NCBI GenBank assembly: GCA_017398355.1
Contig: JAFQGD010000058.1
Span: 25,228 to 89,227 of the forward strand
DNA: 64,000 nucleotides
Reading direction: 5' to 3'
Source: Akkermansia sp.
GTDB lineage: Bacteria; Verrucomicrobiota; Verrucomicrobiia; Verrucomicrobiales; Akkermansiaceae
Below are positions 7,439-17,758 of the stretch, piece by piece. Within the stretch, counting starts at the first letter, position 1; each line of letters opens with the position of its first letter. A model generated the notes under the pieces. That model was not told the origin of the DNA, searched no databases, and saw only the letters and a program-made list of their open reading frames with translations. Made by a program: the position numbers and the translations under genes.

Positions 7439-9442
7439 TCAATCATCCTGCAAGAGGGCGCGCATGGTGGCAAAGAAGTTTACATTTTCTTCCTCGCTGG
7501 CGGGGGTGTTCATGAGTTCATCGTAATCCACAAATTCGTAGTAACGATTGGGGATTTCCATGATAAAGCAGGAGGGGGCGCAGCGCTCTTCTTTGCCGTA
7601 TTTGGAGCGTTTGGCGCAATAAGTCATGGTCAGGCGTTCGCGGGCGCGGGTGATGCCCACGTAGAACAAGCGGCGTTCTTCATCCAAGCTGCCCTCATCT
7701 ACCGAGCGGGTGTGGGGGAGCAAGCCATTCTCCACCCCCACAATGTACACATGGGGGAACTCCAAGCCCTTGGCGGCATGCATGGTGATGAGGCACACCC
7801 CGCTTTTCGACTCGATATCGTCCTCCTTGCGGTCTTCATCCAGCCCAATACCAGCCAAAAAATCCGTGAGCTTGTTGCCGGGCAACCAAAATTGCCGCAG
7901 GGCGGATTTGATATCATCTATGGCCGACTGGCGGCGGTCTTTTTCCTCCTCCGTCTTGCAGTTGCGGGCAATGTACTCCTCATAGCCCGTTTCATTGAGG
8001 AAATCCTGCAAGATGTCCACAAAGGGTCGCTCGCTCTGCGCAAACTCCGTGCCGTAGCGAGTCACCAAATCCGTGAATTCATTGATGCAATTTTGCGAGC
8101 GAGTGGAACACTCGGACAGGAAAGAAATATCGCGCAGCGTGGCCCAAAGACTCTTCTTGTTGTCGCGGCTCCAGTCGATGGCGAAAGAGGCCGTCACGTC
8201 ACTGATACCACGGGGCGGCGTGTTGAGCACACGTAGCACATGCAAATCTGCATCGGGATTATCCATCATTTGCAGATAGCTAATCAAATCCTTCACCTCA
8301 CGGCGGTCAAAGAAACTCTTGGTGCCCACCATGCGGTAGGGGATATGGTGCTCTCGCATGGCCATTTCCAAGGCTCGGCTCTGCGCATTGGCGCGGAAAA
8401 GCACAGCAAAATCCTCCCATGCCAGTTTTTCGCTGATGCGTAGGCGCTCAATCTCCTCCGCGATGAAACCGGCCTCGTCATCCGCACCGGGCATGGCCAT
8501 GAGACGCACAGGGTATTTGCCATCCTTATTGGTGCGCAGAGTCTTTTCGCGGCGGCCCACATTGTTGCGAATGACCACATTAGCGCAATCCAGCACCTGC
8601 TTGGTGCAGCGGTAGTTCTCCTCCAGTTTGATGACGGTGGGGTTCGGGAAAAAGCTCTCGAAATCCAAGATGTTGGAAATCTGCGCGCCGCGCCAGCCGT
8701 AGATGGATTGGTCGTCATCCCCCACCACACATACATTGTGCTCCGGCCCCACAAGTTGGTTCAGCAGGCTCATTTGCAGCGAGTTCGTATCCTGGAACTC
8801 ATCCACCGTGATGAAGGAGAAACGCCGGTTCCATTTATCATGCACATCCGGGTAGCAGCGCAGCAGACGCTCCGTCAGAATCAGCAAATCATCAAAATCC
8901 ACTGCATTTTGCGCCTTGAGCTGGCGCTGGTACGCCCCGGCCACGGCCGAAATGAGCGTATCTTCAATCTCTTTGTAGCTCAGCCCCTTGTTACGCACGC
9001 GCGACAACTCGTTGATGACCTGTGCGGGCTCCAACTTCTCACGCCGCGCGCCGTACTCCATGATGAGCCGCTTCAGCATGCCGGATTGGTCGCTCCCGGT
9101 GTAGATGGAGAAGTTCTCCTTGTAGCCCAAGCGGCCTATATCCTGCCGCAGGATGCGCACACAGAGCGAATGGAAAGTACACACCGTCATCTGGCGGGCG
9201 GCCTTGCGATCCACCAGCCCCGCCACACGCTCTGCCATTTCGTTGGCGGCTTTGTTGGTGAAGGTTAGCGCGAGAATACCTCGGGGGTTAATCCCCTTCT
9301 CTATCATATTGGCAATGCGGCAAGTCACCGTGCGGGTTTTGCCCGTACCGGCACCGGCAAGGATGAGCACCGGTCCGCACAAGGTCTGCACGGCCTGACG
9401 CTGGGCTGCATTCAAGCTGTTGATGTCGAACTTCTCTGCCAT
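7439..9442 (-). CDS. UvrD/Rep/PcrA-family SF1 DNA helicase
   Basis: A full set of SF1A motifs is present: Walker A AGAGTGKTRT near residue 30, motif II VDEFQDTN, motif III DDDQSIYGWRGA, motif IV LEENYRC, motif V TMHAAKGLEF and motif VI YVGITRARERL. The length of 667 residues is closest to Rep. The enzyme is a 3'-5' helicase acting in replication restart or excision repair. It is the last gene of the pyrF-thyA-folA operon, starting 6 bp after folA. Rep, PcrA and UvrD cannot be told apart here. Confidence 0.93.
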   Translation of the reverse strand: MAEKFDINSLNAAQRQAVQTLCGPVLILAGAGTGKTRTVTCRIANMIEKGINPRGILALTFTNKAANEMAERVAGLVDRKAARQMTVCTFHSLCVRILRQDIGRLGYKENFSIYTGSDQSGMLKRLIMEYGARREKLEPAQVINELSRVRNKGLSYKEIEDTLISAVAGAYQRQLKAQNAVDFDDLLILTERLLRCYPDVHDKWNRRFSFITVDEFQDTNSLQMSLLNQLVGPEHNVCVVGDDDQSIYGWRGAQISNILDFESFFPNPTVIKLEENYRCTKQVLDCANVVIRNNVGRREKTLRTNKDGKYPVRLMAMPGADDEAGFIAEEIERLRISEKLAWEDFAVLFRANAQSRALEMAMREHHIPYRMVGTKSFFDRREVKDLISYLQMMDNPDADLHVLRVLNTPPRGISDVTASFAIDWSRDNKKSLWATLRDISFLSECSTRSQNCINEFTDLVTRYGTEFAQSERPFVDILQDFLNETGYEEYIARNCKTEEEKDRRQSAIDDIKSALRQFWLPGNKLTDFLAGIGLDEDRKEDDIESKSGVCLITMHAAKGLEFPHVYIVGVENGLLPHTRSVDEGSLDEERRLFYVGITRARERLTMTYCAKRSKYGKEERCAPSCFIMEIPNRYYEFVDYDELMNTPASEEENVNFFATMRALLQDD

Positions 9443-9448
9443 GCCGCC

Positions 9449-9925
9449 TCAGCCGTTTTGCTTTTCGTAGAGCACCAGCTCAAAACCTTCGAAACGCTCT
9501 ACCACCGTGCGCTTGGTAAACAGCTCCGCAAAGGGCGGGAACCAGGTATCGGCCTCAAACTCTCCTGCCACTTCCGATACATACAGCCGCTGCATCTTCG
9601 GCAACATCATGCCGTATATCTGAGCCCCGCCTATCACCATCACCTCGGCATCCTGCAGCTCCATCTGCTCCAGCTCTGCCACATCGTGAATCACCATAGC
9701 ACCCTCTGCCTTGTACCCTGCATCGCGGGTGAGCACAATGTTCTGGCGGCCAGGCAGCGGGCGCCCTAGGCTCTCCCACGTCTTGCGCCCCATCAGGATA
9801 GGATGCCCCATGGTAAGCCGCTTAAACACGCGCATATCCTCCGGCAAACGCCAAGGAATTGAATTGCGGATGCCGATGGCGCGGTCTGCCGCCATGGCCA
9901 CTACACCGGTATAGCTGATACTCAT
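9449..9925 (-). CDS. folA: Dihydrofolate reductase
   Basis: The enzyme reduces dihydrofolate to tetrahydrofolate with NADPH, regenerating the cofactor used by the adjacent thymidylate synthase. Visible are the N-terminal strand ending [11 protein letters not shown], the [11 protein letters not shown] substrate loop with the conserved acidic residue, [15 protein letters not shown], and VIGGAQIY for NADPH. A length of 158 residues is typical. The ATG overlaps the thyA stop (ATGA), so the pair is translationally coupled. Confidence 0.96.
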   Translation of the reverse strand: MSISYTGVVAMAADRAIGIRNSIPWRLPEDMRVFKRLTMGHPILMGRKTWESLGRPLPGRQNIVLTRDAGYKAEGAMVIHDVAELEQMELQDAEVMVIGGAQIYGMMLPKMQRLYVSEVAGEFEADTWFPPFAELFTKRTVVERFEGFELVLYEKQNG

Positions 9926-10737
9926 ACGGAAATAGGAGCCTTAATGTGCGGGTGCGGGTCGTAGTTTTCCAGCGTGAAATCGCTGTAATCAAAGCCGTCA
10001 ATTTCGCGGATGTCGGGGTTCAGGCGCATCGTAGGCAGCGCGCGCGGCGCGCGGCTCAGCTGCAGCTTGGCCTGCTCAATGTGGTTGCGGTACAAATGCA
10101 AATCACCAAAGGTGTGTACAAACTCCCGCGCCTCATAGCCACAAACCTGCGCCATCATCAGCAGCAGCAAGGAATAGCTGGCAATATTGAACGGCACCCC
10201 CAAGAACAAATCGCAGCTGCGCTGATACAACTGCAGGCTCAGCCCATGCTTCTCGCCCTCCTTCTGCGCGGGTATCACGCAGAACTGGAAAAGACAGTGG
10301 CAAGGCGGCAGCGCCATGCTATCCACCTCTGCCACGTTCCAGGCAGATACAATATGGCGGCGGCTCCACGGGTTATTCTTCAGCGAATCCACCAACTTGG
10401 CAATCTGGTCGATGCTTCCTCCCTGCCCATCCGGCCACTTGCGCCATTGCGAGCCATACACCGGCCCCAAGTCGCCGTTCTCATCGGCCCACTCGTCCCA
10501 AATGCTCACGCCGTTCTCCTGCAAGTAGCGCACATTCGTGCTACCCTTCAGGAACCACAGCAGCTCATAGATGATGGAGCGCAAGTGCAGCTTCTTCGTG
10601 GTCAGGCACGGAAAACCATCCCGCAAATCAAAGCGAGTCTGGCGCCCGAACACGCCTACCGTGCCCGTGCCGGTGCGGTCCTCGCGACCCACACCGTTCG
10701 TCAGCACATCATCAAGCAGTTCCAAGTACTGTCTCAT
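9922..10737 (-). CDS. thyA: Thymidylate synthase ThyA
   Basis: The enzyme converts dUMP to dTMP using methylene-tetrahydrofolate. [12 protein letters not shown] opens the protein. The catalytic Cys lies in [10 protein letters not shown], followed by [20 protein letters not shown] and a C-terminal [11 protein letters not shown]. The start at 10737 was chosen over one 22 codons upstream. It matches the usual ThyA N-terminus, gives 271 residues and avoids overlap with pyrF, which ends at 10748. Confidence 0.97.
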   Translation of the reverse strand: MRQYLELLDDVLTNGVGREDRTGTGTVGVFGRQTRFDLRDGFPCLTTKKLHLRSIIYELLWFLKGSTNVRYLQENGVSIWDEWADENGDLGPVYGSQWRKWPDGQGGSIDQIAKLVDSLKNNPWSRRHIVSAWNVAEVDSMALPPCHCLFQFCVIPAQKEGEKHGLSLQLYQRSCDLFLGVPFNIASYSLLLLMMAQVCGYEAREFVHTFGDLHLYRNHIEQAKLQLSRAPRALPTMRLNPDIREIDGFDYSDFTLENYDPHPHIKAPISV

Positions 10738-10747
10738 GGCCTCGCTC

Positions 10748-11530
10748 TCACAGGGCAAGAGCCTCGCGTATCTGCAGAGCGTACATCTCTGCCTTCTGCG
10801 CAAAACTCATCTCAGGGTTCTTGTACAATATGCCACGGGATACATTGATGACCGGCGGAGCCACACGCGTGCCACCCGTCAGCGCAGACAAATCACCACC
10901 CTGCGCCCCCAATCCGGGAATCAGCAGCGGGGCATCCGGCAGCTCCGCCAGCAGCTCACCGCTCGCATTCGTGAGCCCCACTACCATGCCTACCTCCGTA
11001 GCGGCACCTTCCTCACGGGCGCGGGTCACCATATCACCCACCAGCTGGTACACCTTGCGCCCATTCGCAAGCACCTGGCGCTCAATGTCCGCAGATCCCG
11101 CATTAGAGGTCACTGCCAGCAGATACACAGCCTTGCCGGGGCGATCCAAAAACGGCTCCAAAATATCATAACCCATGAAAGGGTTGAGCGTCACCGCATC
11201 CACATTCACCATGTGCTCAAAATAAGCCTGCGCGTAGTACTTCTGAGTCTCGCCAATATCTCCGCGCTTCGCGTCCAATATCACAGGAATATCCGCAGGC
11301 ATATCCGGCAGCAAATCCTCCAGCACCTTCAGCCCCGGCAGCCCCATCGCCTCGAAATAGGCGATATTCGGCTTGTATGCCGCGGCATACGGAGCCGTCT
11401 CCTCCACCACGCGGCGCAGCCATGCTGCCAGTTCGCCCATGTTATCGCTCTGCGGGCGCGGGTCCAACCCCACACACAAAGCCGACCGCGTTGCCCTTAT
11501 CCTTGCCTGCAATTTTTCTGAAAATTTCAT
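10748..11530 (-). CDS. pyrF: Orotidine 5'-phosphate decarboxylase
   Basis: The enzyme decarboxylates OMP to UMP, the last step of de novo pyrimidine synthesis. [28 protein letters not shown] with the catalytic Asp/Lys, and NPFMGYD are typical of the longer (type 2, mycobacterial-like) PyrF subfamily. It heads the pyrF-thyA-folA-helicase operon. The start at 11530 (ATG) is preferred to the GTG at 11533. The -10 box ends about 10 nt upstream, so the leader would be very short. Confidence 0.93.
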   Translation of the reverse strand: MKFSEKLQARIRATRSALCVGLDPRPQSDNMGELAAWLRRVVEETAPYAAAYKPNIAYFEAMGLPGLKVLEDLLPDMPADIPVILDAKRGDIGETQKYYAQAYFEHMVNVDAVTLNPFMGYDILEPFLDRPGKAVYLLAVTSNAGSADIERQVLANGRKVYQLVGDMVTRAREEGAATEVGMVVGLTNASGELLAELPDAPLLIPGLGAQGGDLSALTGGTRVAPPVINVSRGILYKNPEMSFAQKAEMYALQIREALAL

Positions 11531-11540
11531 CACGCCCCCA

Positions 11541-11569
11541 TCCTACCACACCCCCGCCCGCTTGCCAAG
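11541..11569 (-). promoter_or_regulatory. Promoter of the pyrF operon
   Basis: TTGGCA (11564-11569), 17-bp spacer ending TGG, and TAGGAT (11541-11546) on the minus strand. Predicted transcription starts within a few bases of the pyrF start codon. Confidence 0.65.
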
Positions 11570-11610
11570 CGAGAACTCTGCTCTTTTCCTCATTATCTAC
11601 GCAGCGCGCA

Positions 11611-11639
11611 TTGCATTCGGCGCCTCAACATGCTACAAT
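11611..11639 (+). promoter_or_regulatory. Promoter of the 122-aa hypothetical gene
   Basis: TTGCAT (11611-11616), 17-bp spacer, TACAAT (11634-11639). The ATG at 11630 lies inside it, which argues for a start at 11663. Confidence 0.6.
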
Positions 11640-11662
11640 CCGGCAACGCATTATTCCTCTAC

Positions 11663-12031
11663 ATGCTCTCCTTTCTTCAAAAATACTTTCACCGCCGCAA
11701 AGAGCGTGCCGAGCGTCACCAGCGGTGGAAGTGCTGGTTGCGCGAGCTGAAACTCCGTACCGATGAGCAATTTCAACGCTGTTGGGCCGATACCCCCTTA
11801 ACCCCGACTCAACGCCACTCCATAGAGGACATTGCCCGCATCATGGAGCTTCCCTCTCCGCACCTTTTCCCGGCAGATGATATTTTCCTCATCCTCTACA
11901 ACACCCACGCCGATTTCCGTGATGTCGAGGCCATGCAGGCCATCGAAAAGCACCTGCACATCAACTTCCCCTCCGTCTATGAACAACACCACCAACAGAG
12001 CCTCACTCTCGCGGAGTTCCTGAAAGGCTGA
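11663..12031 (+). CDS. Hypothetical 122-aa protein
   Basis: The start was placed at 11663 because a promoter at 11611-11639 overlaps the upstream ATG. The protein is basic at the N-terminus (FHRRKERAERHQRWKCW), with a predicted helical middle and an acidic C-terminal half (DDIFLILYNTHADFRDVEAM). It has no signal peptide or membrane helix. The shape of the C-terminal half is faintly acyl-carrier-like but lacks a clear DSL phosphopantetheine motif. No family was recognised. It is the last gene before the restriction-modification operon, which converges on it. Confidence 0.6.
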   Translation: MLSFLQKYFHRRKERAERHQRWKCWLRELKLRTDEQFQRCWADTPLTPTQRHSIEDIARIMELPSPHLFPADDIFLILYNTHADFRDVEAMQAIEKHLHINFPSVYEQHHQQSLTLAEFLKG

Positions 12032-12048
12032 CGCCAGGTGGCTTCTCT

Positions 12049-12735
12049 TTATTGCGACAGCACACACACTATTGCCGGGGGGCTCATCGCAAACACTAGT
12101 TGAATCAATTTCTGAAGTTCCGCATACTGTCTGTACTCATCCAGCAGAATACCTATTTGTGAGCCTCTCAATAATATAGGCGCAATCAACGACTTGAATT
12201 CCTTGGGCACTACCATCCACCTATATGGTGTGCCATCCTTTACAAAAACGTTGCCGACTGCATCCATTTTCCCGTGAGGTTTTCGCGATGCAAGCGTCTG
12301 AGCTTTGATGTGTGACTGACCTTTTGAATCGCGGCTGCAAATCACAATATAATCATCCTTATCACATACGAACACCCGCATAAGCTTGCAGTCATTTTGA
12401 TTATACCCATTAGACTTTAACCCATTATACCTCAATTTATCCTTAAAAAGCTCTAATGGACTCATAATGTTTATATGTCCGTTATCATAGCAAAATAGGA
12501 GTCTCGATTGCTTATTATAATGCCACGGATACGTGGGTATATTGTAAGTCACCCCTTCATACTCTCGTCTCTCCCTATCTCGAGAAACTTTGCCATCCTG
12601 ATACAAGACAATCCATCTCACGGTCTGCGTCTTCATGAGATTCATTGCCTCTACACGCTTAGCGTAAATTCGCATCGCCTTTTCTATCGTCATTCCTTGG
12701 TGCATGCTCATTACCACCTTATCCATTTCTTCCAT
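12049..12735 (-). CDS. Hypothetical protein, last gene of the RM-like operon
   Basis: A soluble protein of 228 residues with no recognised domain. The middle part is rich in short beta-like segments with Tyr/Asp turns (LFCYDNGHINIMSPLEL, VFVCDKDDYIVICSRDSKG), which could form a small propeller-like or beta-sheet fold. Its 5' end overlaps the preceding gene by 25 bp, so the two are likely translated together. Position in the operon suggests an accessory or regulatory part of the restriction system. This is inference from context only. Confidence 0.65.
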   Translation of the reverse strand: MEEMDKVVMSMHQGMTIEKAMRIYAKRVEAMNLMKTQTVRWIVLYQDGKVSRDRERREYEGVTYNIPTYPWHYNKQSRLLFCYDNGHINIMSPLELFKDKLRYNGLKSNGYNQNDCKLMRVFVCDKDDYIVICSRDSKGQSHIKAQTLASRKPHGKMDAVGNVFVKDGTPYRWMVVPKEFKSLIAPILLRGSQIGILLDEYRQYAELQKLIQLVFAMSPPAIVCVLSQ

Positions 12736-13757
12736 TTCTCAACTAAGCAAACCCACCAGCTACGCTTTTCTTCTACCCTTTCACTCACCAAATGCACACT
12801 TTGAGAAAGAGCATCAGTTACTACTTCATGCCCGCTTTCATGCGTATCGTTCACTTCCAACGGCAACACATCCCGACCCCAAACCATACATCTCGCCGCA
12901 ACGTTCTCAGGCTCAATCTCCTTAGCACCCCATAATCCTATCAATCTTTTAGCATGTTGATGACCTCTCGCTGAAGCCGCCTCCAAACAAATTTTCGCCA
13001 AACGATACTGAAAAAATGGTTGCAATCGCTCAACTTGTTCCACAATCTGCTCATATGTCAATACCATCGTTCCCTCCACATCCTTTTTTGCAGTCAAAGC
13101 AGGAGAAATCGATTCCGGATTGCCGATTTCATCCTCATTTTTCCATCTTTTCAACTGTTCTTTCGCCCAGTGATGCCGCTTCTTTGCTGCTTGCTGCAAC
13201 CATTTGATGCCTTCATTTACATAGAACATCCCCAAACCATACATTGCATCAAGATCTCCGGCTCCGGCCTTTTGCTTCATCTCATTCAATGCCTTCTTTT
13301 TCTCCTGTTTCTGATTCTTCGCAGTCTTGGAAGCAGATGCAACGGCTTCGCTCTTTTCAGCGCTATTTCCAGCTAGCGTGGGTTTATTCATTTTCGCTTG
13401 TTGCTCCTGTCGCTCTCTCCCCATATCTTCTTTCCTTACTGAAAGTTGTACGCAAATGGCCTTATCCTCTCGCGGTATGGAAAAAGTTGAAGCTATTTTG
13501 GGTAACTCCTCAACAATTTGAGATTCTTTCAATCGTTGCTCCATTTCCCGAATGTCTCTATTCGTCAAAGATTCCCTTTCTTGTTTGCTTTGTACTCGCT
13601 GCAAACTGCGACTTGCTCGCGGATGCTTGTTTCTTACCGCAACCAGATACCATACTTCTGCACCTCTTAAATCATTTTTTCGCTCACATGATACTCCTTT
13701 TGCCATAGCCTCTCGGGCTTTGGCAGAGATGTAAACCGATTGAACGTTTTTGCTCAT
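12711..13757 (-). CDS. Sel1-like repeat protein in the RM-like operon
   Basis: The start at 13757 (ATG, MSKNVQSVYISAKARE) is preferred to a TTG at 13775. The N-terminal half is highly charged with coiled-coil tendency (SKQERESLTNRDIREMEQRL; KNQKQEKKKALNEMKQKAG). A Sel1/TPR-like unit follows (GDLDAMYGLGMFYVNEGIKW, then LQQAAKKRHHWAKEQL), and a second helical region with ASARGHQHAKRLIG looks like another unit. Such repeats usually mediate protein contacts. The gene lies about 20 bp after the large RM gene and overlaps the next gene. Its role as a scaffold or accessory factor is inferred from position. Confidence 0.65.
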   Translation of the reverse strand: MSKNVQSVYISAKAREAMAKGVSCERKNDLRGAEVWYLVAVRNKHPRASRSLQRVQSKQERESLTNRDIREMEQRLKESQIVEELPKIASTFSIPREDKAICVQLSVRKEDMGRERQEQQAKMNKPTLAGNSAEKSEAVASASKTAKNQKQEKKKALNEMKQKAGAGDLDAMYGLGMFYVNEGIKWLQQAAKKRHHWAKEQLKRWKNEDEIGNPESISPALTAKKDVEGTMVLTYEQIVEQVERLQPFFQYRLAKICLEAASARGHQHAKRLIGLWGAKEIEPENVAARCMVWGRDVLPLEVNDTHESGHEVVTDALSQSVHLVSERVEEKRSWWVCLVEKWKKWIRW

Positions 13758-13777
13758 AGACCGCCGCTTGGGCAAGA

Positions 13778-16700
13778 TTAACTCATAGCTCTGACCTTTG
13801 CTTCAATGAACGCTATTTCTTTATCATCAAGCTTATATTTATGATAAAGTTGAGCATCTATTTCTGTTGTTGATTTATCCCAATCAATATCGCTATTGTG
13901 AGTAAAATCCTGCATGGGCACGTTTGCCCACGTATCTCGAGGATTATGTTGGGTGACTTTTAATGTACCCAACATGGTTCGTGCAAATTTGGTACATATA
14001 TACTTTCGGCAATTCTCAGCTTCAGTCTCATTTGTAAATTGACCAATGCTTAAAAATGTATCTGTATGCCCGATTAAGGGCTGCCCGATTAAGGGCGTAC
14101 TCAACACCTCGCCTATTGCTCCAGATCCGTTTGCTTCCGGCACAAGAACATTGTAGGTCATCAAATATGGTGTATCTTCCACATATTCTTTATTTATCCA
14201 TCTATACACACGCTTGTTTTTAATCAGTCCGAGCATTTCAATATAACCATCTGATTCAGTTTTATCCATCACAAAAACTTCATTGAGCAAGCTCAATGAC
14301 TTAGATGTTATTTTCGATGCCGTTCCACTTCCTTGAACATCATAAACTCTTGGATGCTCATCAAATAAGATATTCGAGAATTTATATAAGCCTTGAGAAG
14401 AAATCAAACTTGCAAATTCACCCGTTACGAAGTTTACATCATTACGAACTTTTTGTAACACAGAACGAAGTTCTTCGAACTCAGAAAAAAAAGCAATCTT
14501 TCCAAAATTACATTTAGCGTCGCGATAAGTCATTACAACTCCTCCTTTTATATCTACAGTTGGAAAAACGTCTGCTGACTTTTGGAAAAACTTTGCAACC
14601 ATAAAATGCTCATCATTTAGCATTTTATCCATCCATTCTTTGGGGGTTTGCCCAGCCCTAGCCAAAAAGCGGGCTGGTGTAATGAGCGAAACTTTGTCTG
14701 CCAATTTGAAAGCAATATCATAAAACAAATGATAAACAGGGCTCTTACGAGTGCTTATACCTTCTTCCTGATAAGGCGGATTTCCCACAACTGCTTTAAA
14801 TTTCATATTATCATCGAAGTTAGATTTCCAATAAGCATGGCCTTTGACCACCTTTGCCACAAAATTAGCAGATTTGTTTTTGATTTGGTTGATTAGGTCT
14901 TCAAAATAGCGGGCATTGACCCGCCCGGGGCGGAATCCCATAAGGGTACGGCGGGTGATAGACTTCGCCATAGGCGTTTTGCAAATGACGAAGATATTTT
15001 CTCGCACCGTCTTATCCCATAGCTCTTGGTGTTCTGCCAAAGATTCAGGTGGTATAAGCGCCTCCTTAACACGGCGGCGGTAGATATTGTAGGTCAGATA
15101 CAAAGGATATAAACCGGACTTAGAATTGATTTCCAACAGGCGAGAGGTCTGAGCAAAAACACACGCCGTCACACCTTCCCTTTCCACCAAGCGGGGCTCC
15201 TCCAACTCCGCAGAAAAGTCCTCATTAAAGAAAGAGAATCCTCCCAAAGTTTCCGACATATGCATATTGACAACCCGCCAAGGAGTAAGCACCGTTTCTT
15301 TATCGGGGTTACGGAACGTGGCAAAAATGGAAGCAATACGGGATATTCTATCCTCAATGCTCAGCTTATCTGCCGCGCGCGCCATGGCACGAATTCTTTT
15401 GGCTGCTGCAGAGAAAATCTCCGCATCATAAAAGCGTTTGAACTTGTTGAACTCATGCTTAGTCACGCCACGAGGCATAAATTCCTCCCATGATAAGGGG
15501 TCAACTAGGGATGTAAAATTGTCAATCGTCAGTTCTTGTTCTTCATTGACAATTTCAGCACCATAAATAAGCAGAGGCATACGGATGGAAATGCCGCGCA
15601 AGATGGAAATAGCATTTTGTTTTTTCTTGGCTTTTTCTTTGAGTTCTGCCAATCTCTTTAATTCCGCTTCCGAACGTTCTTTTTTCGGTTTTTTCTCTAG
15701 TTTTTCCTTTTCCTCATATTCCTCATTGGTAAGGCCTTGATTGTTGATATCAATCTTATCCGTTTTAGGCATGGCCTTGGTTGTACCAATAATTCTTTGC
15801 AGGTTTTCAAAATCTTTCAGGTCACCATCTTGCAACTTCATCAAGCCATCATTATAGAGAGAAGCATCTTCAAACCCGTTTCGAACAACACGCTCCACAT
15901 AAGCTTTTTTGAGCTGCTGAAGCATGCGGGTCTCATTCATCTGCACCATCCTGCTACCGGAACAGGCAATGACAGGGCAGAAATTGAGAAACTCGCCCAA
16001 AGCACGTTTCCGGGATTCGTCAGCCTTGCCGGGTTTTACAGAGATTTTCGGCACAGTGGCCAAAACTTGCAAGGTGCGGTCGGGGGCAAAATCGAACACA
16101 TAGCAGTTTTCTTTCATTCTGCCGTTGATTGTGGCGGGCGTTTGCACCCGGAATATTGTCTGCATGTATGCTTTTGCAGAAGTATTATAACTACCGGACA
16201 GCATGAAAACACCCATCCAGGCCGGCACGGAAACACCCGTTGTAAGTCGACCACACGAAAGAGTGATTGTCCAAGTTTCATCCGGATTATCCCCAATAGC
16301 TTCATTCACCCTTTCCAACGCTTCGCCTCCTTCTGCATCGTCATCACCATCACCGGCGACATTCACAACCTGAAAGCGGCTAAAAACAGAATGCGTCTGC
16401 AACATTTTGCTGAGCGCCTTAGCCGCTTTGACACCGGGAAGGACCCATAAAGTATGGCGGAAGAGGGAACGAAACTCATCTGTTGAAAAAGGATACTGAT
16501 TATGCGAATCTGGCTTTACCAACAAATCCAAAAAGGAGCGAACGGCAGACTCATGCACAAATAAGCCGCGAGCATCAACCCGAAAGAACTCTCGGAAATT
16601 GAAAGCCACGTCTTCGTCTGCAAATTCTGTCAGAGCTTCGCCAAGATTGTAGGTAAAAATGTTCAGCTTGGGCAAACAGGCATAGGGATTTGGGTCACCA

Positions 16701-17755
16701 AAATGCAAAAGATCCCACTGAGCTTTTGCCTTTTGCTCCATGATGTAATCCCACGTATAGATGTCCTCTTCCCGATAATCATCGTACAGATTGTAGGCGG
16801 TACCGGACAACTCTAACACTTTTGTGTTTTTCTTAATCAACTCCGCTAAAACAGCCTGTCCGCGCTTGGTCTGTGTTCCTTCGTGAGCTTCATCAATAAT
16901 CACCAAATCCCAATTAGTAGAAAAAAGCTCATCGTTTTTCTCAAATTTTCCACCGACAGACCCCGAACCACGCAAATCTTGCATGGAGGCAAAATACACG
17001 TAGCAATCACCTTGAGCACTGTGCCGCTCCAAGTTCGCAAAAGAATCCCCCTTTCCTTTCGAGCCGTATCTATACTCGGGGCTGTCATAAAAAATCTTTT
17101 GAAAATCCTCGAACCAAGCTTGGTCAACAACCGGCCGGTGCGTCAGAATAAGAGTTCGCTTACATTGGCGTTCTTTGATAACTTGCAAGGCTGAAAGCGT
17201 TTTACCAAACCGCATTTTGGCATCCCACAGCACTTTAGAACTGACTTTGAAGCGCTTAAGAGTCATATCTATCGCCTCTCTTTGTTCCGGGCGAAAAACA
17301 ATGGGAGATTGCTGTTGTGTTACTTCGTTAGCAGCCAGAGATTCACGGCCATCTTTAAGCGCTTTGATGGCTCGTTTTACCGTTCCCAAATCAGTTTCAA
17401 ACCATTCTACGCCTTGGGTGTTCAGATTCTTAAATTTTTTACGGCTGACACCGGAGCGCTGCAAGACTTGGTGCACTTCCTTATCATTAAATGAGCCAAA
17501 AACAAGGCCACGTCTATACAGAGCAGTCTCCGTATACAATAATTCATACGGAACGGCAGCAGTACGGGTATATTCATCAATTCGCTTGCGCGCCGCACGG
17601 TTCAATATGGAATTGTTGGGAGCAAGGGAAAATGCGTCTACTCCAGAATCATCAAAGGTTGTCTCACCTATCTTAAGACACCCTTCGTGCAATGCATCAT
17701 TGATTCGGAAAACATAAATCAATGATGCTTTCGGAAGCTCAAAGTATTTATTCAT
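13778..17755 (-). CDS. Large restriction-modification protein: GIY-YIG-like nuclease, DEAH helicase, N6-adenine methyltransferase part
   Basis: 1,325 residues in several blocks. Residues 10-120 show IYVFRI, CLKIGETT, KRIDEYTRTAA, DKEVHQVL and VEWFETDL, a T5orf172/GIY-YIG-like nuclease pattern. Residues 155-600 form an SF2 translocase with MRFGKT (181-186), DEAH (288-291), LSGTAYN and QTIFRVQTPA. A charged coiled-coil (EEKEKLEKKPKKERSEAEL) follows. NPPY at 992-995 is motif IV of N6-adenine methyltransferases (Eco57I-like), followed by a C-terminal region that may recognise the target. A clear methyltransferase motif I was not found; it seems to sit in the upstream gene. The composition recalls Type ISP or Type IIG/III hybrids. 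Confidence 0.8.
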   Translation of the reverse strand: MNKYFELPKASLIYVFRINDALHEGCLKIGETTFDDSGVDAFSLAPNNSILNRAARKRIDEYTRTAAVPYELLYTETALYRRGLVFGSFNDKEVHQVLQRSGVSRKKFKNLNTQGVEWFETDLGTVKRAIKALKDGRESLAANEVTQQQSPIVFRPEQREAIDMTLKRFKVSSKVLWDAKMRFGKTLSALQVIKERQCKRTLILTHRPVVDQAWFEDFQKIFYDSPEYRYGSKGKGDSFANLERHSAQGDCYVYFASMQDLRGSGSVGGKFEKNDELFSTNWDLVIIDEAHEGTQTKRGQAVLAELIKKNTKVLELSGTAYNLYDDYREEDIYTWDYIMEQKAKAQWDLLHFGDPNPYACLPKLNIFTYNLGEALTEFADEDVAFNFREFFRVDARGLFVHESAVRSFLDLLVKPDSHNQYPFSTDEFRSLFRHTLWVLPGVKAAKALSKMLQTHSVFSRFQVVNVAGDGDDDAEGGEALERVNEAIGDNPDETWTITLSCGRLTTGVSVPAWMGVFMLSGSYNTSAKAYMQTIFRVQTPATINGRMKENCYVFDFAPDRTLQVLATVPKISVKPGKADESRKRALGEFLNFCPVIACSGSRMVQMNETRMLQQLKKAYVERVVRNGFEDASLYNDGLMKLQDGDLKDFENLQRIIGTTKAMPKTDKIDINNQGLTNEEYEEKEKLEKKPKKERSEAELKRLAELKEKAKKKQNAISILRGISIRMPLLIYGAEIVNEEQELTIDNFTSLVDPLSWEEFMPRGVTKHEFNKFKRFYDAEIFSAAAKRIRAMARAADKLSIEDRISRIASIFATFRNPDKETVLTPWRVVNMHMSETLGGFSFFNEDFSAELEEPRLVEREGVTACVFAQTSRLLEINSKSGLYPLYLTYNIYRRRVKEALIPPESLAEHQELWDKTVRENIFVICKTPMAKSITRRTLMGFRPGRVNARYFEDLINQIKNKSANFVAKVVKGHAYWKSNFDDNMKFKAVVGNPPYQEEGISTRKSPVYHLFYDIAFKLADKVSLITPARFLARAGQTPKEWMDKMLNDEHFMVAKFFQKSADVFPTVDIKGGVVMTYRDAKCNFGKIAFFSEFEELRSVLQKVRNDVNFVTGEFASLISSQGLYKFSNILFDEHPRVYDVQGSGTASKITSKSLSLLNEVFVMDKTESDGYIEMLGLIKNKRVYRWINKEYVEDTPYLMTYNVLVPEANGSGAIGEVLSTPLIGQPLIGHTDTFLSIGQFTNETEAENCRKYICTKFARTMLGTLKVTQHNPRDTWANVPMQDFTHNSDIDWDKSTTEIDAQLYHKYKLDDKEIAFIEAKVRAMS

Positions 17756-17758
17756 GAA

